Shown here piece after piece: positions 6,284 through 10,920 of a stretch of DNA of 10,920 bases. Positions within the stretch are counted from its first letter, which is position 1. Each line of letters opens with the position of its first letter. The DNA lies in contig NZ_QSSH01000049.1 in assembly GCF_003438495.1 (NCBI RefSeq), forward strand, positions 1-10,920, given 5' to 3'. The translations under genes and the position numbers were made by a program. Under the pieces are notes generated by a model. That model was not told the DNA's origin. It worked only from the letters and a program-made list of their open reading frames with translations, and did no database searches. The stretch comes from Collinsella sp. TF05-9AC (GTDB taxonomy: Bacteria > Actinomycetota > Coriobacteriia > Coriobacteriales > Coriobacteriaceae).

Positions 6284-7222
6284 TTATTTAGCAGAGACCT
6301 TGCCGTTGGCGTCCTTGACGACCTTCATGGCAGAGACGGGGATGAAGCCCTGCTCCTCGACGAGCTTGCCCTGGACGTCGTCGGAAAGCATGAACTCCAG
6401 GAAGGCCTTGGTGGCCTCGTCGGCGTCCTTGGAGCAGTACATGTGCTCGGTAGCCCAGATCTTGAAGGAGTCATCAGTGACATTCTTGCTCTTGGGCTCG
6501 ACGCCCTCGACCTTGATGGCGTTGAACTTGGAGTCATCGAAGTGCGAGAAGTCGAGGTAGGAGATGGCGTTATCGGTGCTGCCCATCTGAGTCTGGACGT
6601 CGCCGGACTTGTCGAGCTCGGCGTCGCCCTTAAAGTCGACGGTCTCGTCGCCAAAGACGGCGGCCTCGAAGGTGGCGCGGGTACCGGAGCCGGCCTTGCG
6701 GTTGAGGACGACGATGGTGGCGTCGTCGCCGCCGACCTCCTTCCAGTTGGTAATCTGACCGGAGAAGATACCCTTGAGCTGCTCGAGGGACAGGTCGTCG
6801 ACCTTGACGTTCTTGGAGACGACGGGGCCCATGCCCACGACGGCGACCTCGTGGTCGACGAGGTTCTTGACTTGATCGGCCTCAAGCTTGGTCTCGGCGA
6901 AGACGTCGGAGTTGCCGATGGTGACGGTGCCGGCGGCGACAGCGGTCAGGCCCTTGCCCGAACCGTTACCCGAGCCGGAGACGGAGACATCGGGGTTGGC
7001 GTCCATGAACTTCTCGGCAGCGGCCTCGACGAGAGCCTGGAACGAAGAGGCACCGTCGTAGGTCACCTCGCCGGAGACGGACTCGGCAGCAGCGGCGCTA
7101 CCCTTGTCGGCGGCATCGGATGCGCCGGAGCCGCCGCACCCAACGAGACCGAGACCGACGATGCTGGCAAGACCACCAGCGAGGCCGAGGAACTGACGAC
7201 GAGAATAAGCCTGATCGAGCAT
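6284..7222 (-). CDS. pstS: Phosphate-binding lipoprotein PstS with Tat-type signal
   Basis: 312-residue extracytoplasmic phosphate receptor, first gene of pstSCAB. The N-terminus has a twin-arginine motif (SRRQFLG, residues 7-13), a hydrophobic stretch and a lipobox LVGC ending at Cys29. It should therefore be exported and anchored as a lipoprotein. A Gly/Ser/Ala-rich linker (about 30-50) follows. Phosphate-site signatures are GASSFQ (about 57-62), SGSGNGSGKG (82-91) and RKAGSGTR (175-182), matching the S/T- and R-rich anion pocket of PstS. The true start is ATG 7222, with AAAGGAAG just upstream; 30 further upstream residues in the open frame lack signal-peptide character and are rejected. 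The upstream region contains candidate Pho-type repeats and paired hairpins. Expression is expected to rise in low phosphate, but no phoB or phoR gene is seen here. Confidence 0.95.
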   Translation of the reverse strand: MLDQAYSRRQFLGLAGGLASIVGLGLVGCGGSGASDAADKGSAAAAESVSGEVTYDGASSFQALVEAAAEKFMDANPDVSVSGSGNGSGKGLTAVAAGTVTIGNSDVFAETKLEADQVKNLVDHEVAVVGMGPVVSKNVKVDDLSLEQLKGIFSGQITNWKEVGGDDATIVVLNRKAGSGTRATFEAAVFGDETVDFKGDAELDKSGDVQTQMGSTDNAISYLDFSHFDDSKFNAIKVEGVEPKSKNVTDDSFKIWATEHMYCSKDADEATKAFLEFMLSDDVQGKLVEEQGFIPVSAMKVVKDANGKVSAK

Positions 7223-7225
7223 GAT

Positions 7226-7233
7226 CTTCCTTT
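7226..7233 (-). promoter_or_regulatory. Ribosome binding site deciding the pstS start
   Basis: AAAGGAAG on the minus strand, three bases before the ATG at 7222 (five from its AGGA core). It places the start directly before the signal peptide. Confidence 0.7.
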
Positions 7234-7247
7234 CATACATGCGATTC

Positions 7248-7331
7248 GCGGGCACCCTGCCCGCTTTGCTGTTTGGAAAGATACGGCCTCGATCGGGCAG
7301 TGCCCGCGCCAACTGCGGTTTTTTACGGGCA
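7248..7331 (-). promoter_or_regulatory. pstS leader region with competing hairpins
   Basis: A 7-bp hairpin pairs GCGGGCA (7248-7254) with TGCCCGC (7258-7264). A second tight dyad pairs CGGGCA (7294-7299) with TGCCCG (7301-7306). The arms are interchangeable: 7248-7254 also matches 7301-7307, and a further CGGGCA lies at 7326-7331. Mutually exclusive folds are therefore possible in the leader, depending on where transcription starts. No function is established. Confidence 0.35.
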
Positions 7332-7366
7332 TCTGATAGACCCTTACCGCAAGCGCAGCACGGCCT

Positions 7367-7383
7367 TTACAAACGAATAACAA
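7367..7383 (-). promoter_or_regulatory. Candidate Pho-type direct repeat upstream of pstS
   Basis: On the plus strand TTACAA (7367-7372) and TAACAA (7378-7383) are repeated with an 11-base period, the spacing seen in binding sites of PhoP-type regulators of Gram-positive phosphate regulons. It stands about 145 bases before the pstS start. This is only two short AT-rich units, so chance is possible. Confidence 0.3.
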
Positions 7384-7420
7384 TCCAGCGCCGAACATGG
7401 CGCACCTTTTACACCAGAGG

Positions 7421-7511
7421 AAGGTAGTTGTTGGGGACGTTCTTAAACGACTAGTCGTTGGGGACGTTCTTGTTTGACTAGTCATTTAAGAACGTCCCCA
7501 AGGACTACCTT
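7421..7511. repeat. 91-bp inverted-repeat element with internal tandem unit (REP/BIME-like)
   Basis: Arms 7421-7447 and 7485-7511 are 27 bases each and match at 25 positions as reverse complements. Each starts GGTAGT and contains TTGGGGACGTTCTTAAA. The core GTTGGGGACGTTCTT is also repeated directly at 7430-7444 and 7457-7471 (27-base period), with its inverse at 7488-7501. Two perfect 10-bp palindromes, CGACTAGTCG (7448-7457) and TGACTAGTCA (7475-7484), sit between. A GTAG tetranucleotide next to a hairpin arm, in inverted pairs, resembles REP/BIME elements mobilised by TnpA-REP transposases. No transposase gene is present here. It lies between the dipeptidase end and the pst promoter region. 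Confidence 0.75.
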
Positions 7512-7534
7512 GGAAACCCCGCAGGTTGAGCATA

Positions 7535-7653
7535 AGTCAGCGAAAACGCCCCTAAGCGAGCAAGGTGACGTGAAAGAGGAGGGAAGCGTACTTTTGTACG
7601 CGACCGACGATTGAACGTCAGATTGCCGCTTGGGGGCGTTTGCAGCGTCGACT
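7535..7653. repeat. Long near-perfect inverted repeat, possible structured RNA or terminator
   Basis: The stem pairs 7544-7571 with 7615-7641: AAACGCCCC/GGGGCGTTT (with one T-G pair next), AAGCG/CGCTT, GCAA/TTGC and TGACGT/ACGTCA, broken only by a bulged A7559 and one 2x2 mismatch. AGTC (7535-7538) and GACT (7650-7653) can extend the base. The 43-base interior carries a further hairpin GCGTAC-TTTT-GTACGC (7586-7601). On the minus strand the structure ends GGGGCGTTTTCG, so it may help terminate dipeptidase transcription. Its size and internal hairpin exceed a usual terminator. No reading frame was found inside. Confidence 0.65.
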
Positions 7654-7683
7654 GGTTACGCGGTTTGGTAAAACCGCGTAACC
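7654..7683 (-). repeat. Perfect 13-bp hairpin abutting the dipeptidase stop codon
   Basis: GGTTACGCGGTTT (7654-7666) and AAACCGCGTAACC (7671-7683) are perfect reverse complements around a 4-base loop. The stem touches the TAG stop codon at 7684-7686. There is no T-run after it, so it is not a standard rho-independent terminator. It may stabilise the mRNA 3' end or act together with the longer stem next to it. Confidence 0.7.
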
Positions 7684-9120
7684 CTAAAGCTCTAATTCAT
7701 TCAAACGGAGGATCGCAACAATATAGATCTTGAGCGCCTGCTTGAGCTGTTCCTCGTTGGCGCACTCGTTGGGGCCGTGCATCTGGCCGCCCCATGCGGG
7801 CAGCTCCAGGCCGGTCTCCTCGGGGCCAAACGAGACGGCGCGGGCAAAGTTGCGCGCGTACGTGCCGCCGCCCATGGCAAAGGGCTCGGCATGCTTGCCG
7901 GTGAACTCGTTATAGGTATCGATAAGCGCCTTCACGGCCGGATCGTCGGCAGACACCGAGAACGGCACCTTCGCACGACCCACACGGCACGTCACGCCAA
8001 AACGGCCCACGAGCGGCTCGAGCTGCTCGCGGATGGTATCGGCACTCGTGCTATCGGGGAAGCGCACGTCGATGACCTGCTCGATATGGCCATCCGCCAC
8101 ACGGATGACGCCAGCGTTGCAGGTAAGCGGGCCAAACGCTGGGCTCGTCGCGTCGATACCCAGGCCGCGACCATAGGCATCCGCATGCACAAAGGCCAGG
8201 AACTTGACGAACTCGTGCTCGGCAGGCGTCAGCAGGCGCTCGTCGCGTGCACCAAACGCGTCCTCGGCCTCGCGCAGATACGACACGATCAGGCCGACGG
8301 CGTTGATGGTGCCCTCAGGCATCGAAGCGTGACCGCCAATACCGTGGGCGAAAATCTGCGCATGCCCGTTATCGAGTGTCGTGATCTCAAGGCGGTCGGC
8401 GTTCTCGACCGGCGCCGGCAGCTCATCGGCGGCAATCGCGAGCTCGCAGATAGACTGCGACGGAATGGCGTTGCTCGCCTCGGCACCGCTCCAGGACACA
8501 ATGCGCCCGCCGTCGATCTTGGGGCTCACGAACGTCGCCCCAAACTGGCCCTTCTCAGCATTGCAGACCGGGAACTCGGCATCGGGCGTAAACAAAAAGT
8601 CGGGGTCTGCGTTGTTCTCCAGATAATGGTGAACGTCGGACATGCCCACTTCCTCATCGCAGCCCAGCAGCGCGCGGAAGGTGTAGCGCGGAACAATGCC
8701 GTGCTTGAGCAAGTAGGCGCCGGCGTAGAGTGACAATACCGCCGGGCCCTTGTCGTCAATCACGCCGCGACCGAGCAGCCAGCCCTCGCGGCGCTCCATG
8801 GTGAACGGGTCGGTGTTCCAGCCAGGGCCGGCGGGAACCACGTCCACGTGGCAGATAGTCGCGAGCTGTTTGTCGCCGCGGCCCGGGATATCGGCGATTC
8901 CCACATAGCCCTCGTCGTCGCTCGTCTGATAGCCGAGCTTCTGCGCGATGCCGAGCGCGCAATCGAGCGCGTCACGGACCGGGCGGCCAAACGGCGCGCC
9001 GGGCTCCGCATCGGCAGAAACTGCCACGGACGGATAACTCACCAGCTGCTCGATATCGGCGACGACATCCTCCCAGACCTCGTCGACATACTCGGCAACG
9101 CTCTGCTCCACCTGATTCAT
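7684..9120 (-). CDS. PepV-like M20 family dinuclear zinc dipeptidase
   Basis: 478-residue cytoplasmic metallopeptidase expected to cleave dipeptides, completing use of imported peptides. Motifs match Lactobacillus PepV (about 470 residues): H91-x-D93-VVPAG (zinc ligand and partner), G119-V-I-D122-D-K-G (bridging Asp), D155-E156-E157 (catalytic Glu and zinc ligand), TPDAEFPV with D180, and H448 in QMHGPNE. The substrate-shielding lid insertion is between about 190 and 380, with GHASMPEG (263-270). All expected zinc ligands are present. The start at 9120 is set by AAGGAGG 6 bases upstream; the 15 extra upstream residues in the open frame are Arg-rich and unlike the family. It follows the HAD gene by 54 bases on the same strand and may share its transcript. 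Substrate preference is not shown by sequence. Confidence 0.92.
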   Translation of the reverse strand: MNQVEQSVAEYVDEVWEDVVADIEQLVSYPSVAVSADAEPGAPFGRPVRDALDCALGIAQKLGYQTSDDEGYVGIADIPGRGDKQLATICHVDVVPAGPGWNTDPFTMERREGWLLGRGVIDDKGPAVLSLYAGAYLLKHGIVPRYTFRALLGCDEEVGMSDVHHYLENNADPDFLFTPDAEFPVCNAEKGQFGATFVSPKIDGGRIVSWSGAEASNAIPSQSICELAIAADELPAPVENADRLEITTLDNGHAQIFAHGIGGHASMPEGTINAVGLIVSYLREAEDAFGARDERLLTPAEHEFVKFLAFVHADAYGRGLGIDATSPAFGPLTCNAGVIRVADGHIEQVIDVRFPDSTSADTIREQLEPLVGRFGVTCRVGRAKVPFSVSADDPAVKALIDTYNEFTGKHAEPFAMGGGTYARNFARAVSFGPEETGLELPAWGGQMHGPNECANEEQLKQALKIYIVAILRLNELEL

Positions 9121-9126
9121 GGACGA

Positions 9127-9133
9127 CCTCCTT
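9127..9133 (-). promoter_or_regulatory. Near-ideal ribosome binding site of the dipeptidase gene
   Basis: AAGGAGG on the minus strand, 6 bases before the ATG at 9120. It is the best Shine-Dalgarno match in the window and excludes the longer frame starting at 9165. Confidence 0.8.
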
Positions 9134-9174
9134 ACCAATGAGCGGCGAGCGTGCCCGCCCCTCACATCAAATAC

Positions 9175-9837
9175 CTATATAGCGAAAAGTTTAGCAAGCT
9201 CGGCCACCGAGTGCACCACTGCATCGGCACCCGCCGCCTCGTGCTCGCCCGGCGCCGCCGCGCCCGAATAGATACCAATGCACGGCACGCTCATCGCGTG
9301 CGCGCCCTCGACGTCGTTAAAGCGATCGCCGATCATCACGGCATCGCCCGCGGCCGCACCCAAGGCCGCCAACGCGTCGCGGACCGAATCGGCCTTGGTC
9401 TCGCGCCCCTGCGGCGGATTCATGCCAACCACCGCCTCAAACTGAGAAAGTCCCAGCTCTCCCACCATGTCAACGCACTTTGCCTCCATGCGCGACGTCG
9501 CCACGGCCAAGCGCTTGCCCTGGGCGACCAACCCATCCAGCAGCTCGGGGATCCCGTCAAACACGGGATACTCCTCCGGTCCCAGCTCGTCAAAAAAGGC
9601 GCGGTACTCGTCGGCCACCACAAGCGACTCCTCGCGGGAGAAGCCATAAAAGTCGTGAAAACTCTTCCACAGGGGCGGCCCGATCATGCGACGCAGGTCA
9701 CCCATCTGCGCCTCCGAAAACCCGCGTGCAGCCAGCGTCTTGCGCGTCGAGGTCATCACCGCCCGACCCGTATCGGCCACCGTGCCATCAAAATCAAACA
9801 GCACGACCGGCCGTTTGCATATCTCCAGCGCCTCCAT
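9175..9837 (-). CDS. HAD-superfamily phosphatase, phosphoglycolate phosphatase-like (Gph/PpaX type)
   Basis: 220-residue cytoplasmic phosphatase. Catalytic residues: D15-x-D17-G-T19 (motif I), T114-S115-R (motif II), K148 in ETKAD (motif III), and GDRFND at 170-175 with D171 and D175 (motif IV). An alpha-helical C1 cap of about residues 24-95 places it in subclass IA, with phosphoglycolate phosphatases and pyrophosphatase PpaX. The substrate is uncertain. The frame is open to a GTG at 9870 and has ATGs at 9843 and 9837. The last is preferred because GGAAGAGG stands 7 bases before it, whereas the ATG at 9843 directly abuts that site. The dipeptidase gene follows 54 bases downstream. Confidence 0.88.
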   Translation of the reverse strand: MEALEICKRPVVLFDFDGTVADTGRAVMTSTRKTLAARGFSEAQMGDLRRMIGPPLWKSFHDFYGFSREESLVVADEYRAFFDELGPEEYPVFDGIPELLDGLVAQGKRLAVATSRMEAKCVDMVGELGLSQFEAVVGMNPPQGRETKADSVRDALAALGAAAGDAVMIGDRFNDVEGAHAMSVPCIGIYSGAAAPGEHEAAGADAVVHSVAELAKLFAI

Positions 9838-9844
9838 CGGCATC

Positions 9845-9852
9845 CCTCTTCC
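9845..9852 (-). promoter_or_regulatory. Ribosome binding site deciding the HAD phosphatase start
   Basis: GGAAGAGG on the minus strand, 7 bases before the ATG at 9837. Confidence 0.55.
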
Positions 9853-9879
9853 CCAGTTGACGATTTCCACACCGACACT

Positions 9880-9907
9880 TCAAACTGTTGACTATTCAAC
9901 AATTGAA
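9880..9907. promoter_or_regulatory. Palindromic operator-like site in the divergent region
   Basis: TGTTGA (9886-9891) and TCAACA (9896-9901) form a perfect dyad around CTAT. It extends outward with TTCAA (9880-9884) and TTGAA (9903-9907), offset by one base. It sits between the divergent HAD phosphatase and DegV genes, about 25 bases before the DegV -10 candidate. That is where a dimeric repressor or activator could control one or both. No regulator gene is next to it. Confidence 0.45.
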
Positions 9908-9931
9908 CCTAGAAATGTGGAACGACTCCAC

Positions 9932-9937
9932 TATACT
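9932..9937 (+). promoter_or_regulatory. Candidate -10 element of the DegV gene
   Basis: TATACT, 57 bases before the DegV start. No good -35 hexamer is found 16-18 bases upstream. TTGAAC at 9903-9908 is too far away (23 bases), so either activation or a poor -35 must be assumed. Confidence 0.4.
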
Positions 9938-9980
9938 TGTCGCACTTTGCTCTCAGAAGGCGGCGCCGTCGCGCCCCAAC

Positions 9981-9986
9981 GAAAGG
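9981..9986 (+). promoter_or_regulatory. Ribosome binding site deciding the DegV start
   Basis: GAAAGG 7 bases before the ATG at 9994. The alternative upstream ATG at 9937 adds an Arg-rich stretch unlike the family. Confidence 0.6.
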
Positions 9987-9993
9987 TGCAATT

Positions 9994-10854
9994 ATGTCTT
10001 TTGCCATCATAACCGACTCCACGTCGGACATCTCCCCCGCCCGCGCCCAAGAGCTCGGCATTTACGTGATTCCGCTGCATGTGATTATCGAGGGCGAGGA
10101 CCTGCTCGACCAGGTGCAGATTACCGCCCAAGAGTACGTCGCCCGCATGGCCGGCTCCGAGCAGCTGCCGCACACCTCGCAGCCGAGTGCCGGCGAGTTC
10201 AAGGAACTCTTTGACCGCGTGCGCGCCGACGGCCACGATAGCGCCATCTTTATCTCGCTGTGCAGCGAGTGGTCCGCCTGCTACGCCAACGCCAGCCTGA
10301 CGGCCGAGACGCACGAGCTCGACGTGCGCTGCATCGACTCGCGCACCGGCTCGGGCGCCGAGAGCCTGCTGGTGGAGTACGCGCTGGCCATGCGCGAGGA
10401 CGGCCGCAGCCTGGACGAGACCGAGGCGCAGATCCGCGCGACGCTGCCCGACGCCCACCTGCTGCTGATTCCCCGCACGCTCGAGAATCTCGTTAAGAAC
10501 GGCCGCGCGCCCAAGCTCGCCGGCCAGCTCACGCAAATGCTCAACATTCGCCTGGCCGTTTCGCCGGAGTGGAAATCGGGCGAGATCAAGGCCATAAAAA
10601 AGGGCCGCGGTGCCAAGCGCATCGTTACCAACACCATGGCCGATTGCCTCGCATTTTTGGCCGAGTATCCGGGCTCCAGCGTGCGCGTGCTCACGACCGG
10701 CGCCGCCGAGGAGCAGGAGCTTGTCAACGAGGCACTCGCGGGTCAGGATTACGTAGACGCCGGCACCGGCCCCATCGGCTGCACCATCGCCACCCACGTA
10801 GGCGTCGACGCCATCGCCATCAGCTACTGCCCCCGCTACCAGCCAACTCACTAG
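9994..10854 (+). CDS. DegV/FakB-family fatty-acid-binding protein
   Basis: 286-residue cytoplasmic protein expected to hold one fatty acid and present it to a FakA-type kinase, which makes acyl phosphate for phospholipid synthesis. Family signatures: ITDSTSDIS at 5-13, HTSQPSAGEF at 60-69 (head-group-binding Thr/Ser), CSEWSACYANA at 90-100 replacing the usual SSKLSGTYQSA form, IDSRTGSGAE at 114-123, LENLVKNGR with R171, and GPIGCTIATHVG at 259-270 with H268. Length fits the family. No fakA lies nearby in the window. It is the only plus-strand gene, divergent from the HAD phosphatase. The altered 90-100 segment may change lipid preference. The fatty-acid role is known for some members only, so the function here is inferred from family. 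Confidence 0.92.
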   Translation: MSFAIITDSTSDISPARAQELGIYVIPLHVIIEGEDLLDQVQITAQEYVARMAGSEQLPHTSQPSAGEFKELFDRVRADGHDSAIFISLCSEWSACYANASLTAETHELDVRCIDSRTGSGAESLLVEYALAMREDGRSLDETEAQIRATLPDAHLLLIPRTLENLVKNGRAPKLAGQLTQMLNIRLAVSPEWKSGEIKAIKKGRGAKRIVTNTMADCLAFLAEYPGSSVRVLTTGAAEEQELVNEALAGQDYVDAGTGPIGCTIATHVGVDAIAISYCPRYQPTH

Positions 10855-10881
10855 GGACGCCCACATCAGTTGCGGTGGAAT

Positions 10882-10920
10882 AGGGACTGTTTTTGGCTTA
10901 TTAGCCGCCAATCAATCCCT
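10882..10920. repeat. Imperfect inverted repeat at the window edge, partial
   Basis: AGGGA (10882-10886) pairs with TCCCT (10916-10920). Inside, GGCT (10895-10898) pairs with AGCC (10903-10906) around TTAT... of the sequence GGCTTATTAGCC. It starts 27 bases after the DegV stop and may be part of a terminator or of a dispersed repeat, but the window ends before this can be decided. Confidence 0.4.

Noticed and set aside
5237..7336. 699-codon open frame on the plus strand opposite pstA, pstC and pstS
   Set aside because: It lies antisense to three clear pst genes. The translation is low in complexity (Asp/Gly/His/Arg-rich) without domains or a convincing ribosome binding site.
7063..7485. 140-codon minus-strand frame upstream of and overlapping pstS
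   Set aside because: It overlaps the pstS start in another frame, is Ser/Thr/Arg-rich, and runs across the repeat element and promoter region.
7421..7511. Complete insertion sequence
   Set aside because: Only 91 bp long, with no transposase gene and no clear target-site duplication at the edges.
7421..7683. CRISPR array
   Set aside because: The repeats here are inverted and of different kinds. The only tandem unit has two copies without unique spacers, and no cas gene is seen.
7777..8733. 318-codon plus-strand frame opposite the dipeptidase
   Set aside because: Antisense to a gene with all zinc ligands intact, and with no domain of its own.
9931..10911. 326-codon minus-strand frame opposite DegV
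   Set aside because: Antisense to a complete DegV protein with its expected motifs and a good ribosome binding site.

Overview
This is a high-GC bacterial window in which almost every base is coding. Long antisense reading frames lie open opposite the real genes, as is usual in GC-rich genomes. Gene content and protein style suggest a Coriobacteriia gut actinobacterium, probably Collinsella or a close relative: a Tat-type lipoprotein PstS, an actinobacterial-type ABC-F protein, a DegV protein and a PepV-like dipeptidase. The genus assignment rests on general resemblance, because no rRNA or other marker gene lies in the window.

Layout. Eight of the nine genes are on the minus strand. Positions 1-193 hold no gene but can fold. 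194-583 encodes a small DtxR/MntR-family metal-dependent repressor with a candidate operator pair upstream. A terminator at 711-749 closes a two-gene unit read from about 3440 downward: an ABC-F ATPase (1543-3399), then a Cof-type HAD phosphatase (766-1536) six bases later. A strong hairpin terminator at 3470-3507 ends the phosphate-uptake operon pstS-pstC-pstA-pstB (7222 down to 3563). Its genes are tightly packed: a 24-base gap, then 8- and 4-base overlaps. There is no phoU directly after pstB.

The 461-base stretch 7223-7683 carries the pst promoter region and an unusual density of inverted repeats. These include a 91-bp element with 27-base arms, a roughly 100-base near-perfect stem, and a perfect 13-bp hairpin touching the stop codon of the next gene. 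Beyond it lie a PepV-like M20 dipeptidase (7684-9120) and a phosphoglycolate-phosphatase-like HAD protein (9175-9837), both on the minus strand. A divergent intergenic region (9838-9993) with a palindromic operator-like site leads into the only plus-strand gene, a DegV/FakB-type fatty-acid-binding protein (9994-10854). The window ends in another imperfect inverted repeat.

Function. The clearest system is high-affinity phosphate import: PstS lipoprotein captures phosphate, PstC and PstA form the channel, and PstB supplies ATP hydrolysis. The rest is housekeeping: metal homeostasis control, ribosome-associated ABC-F function, two phosphatases, peptide breakdown and fatty-acid handling. I see no new enzyme system. 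The most unusual material is non-coding: the repeat cluster at 7421-7683 and a short GGGGAC-type repeat core that recurs in the window and resembles REP elements.
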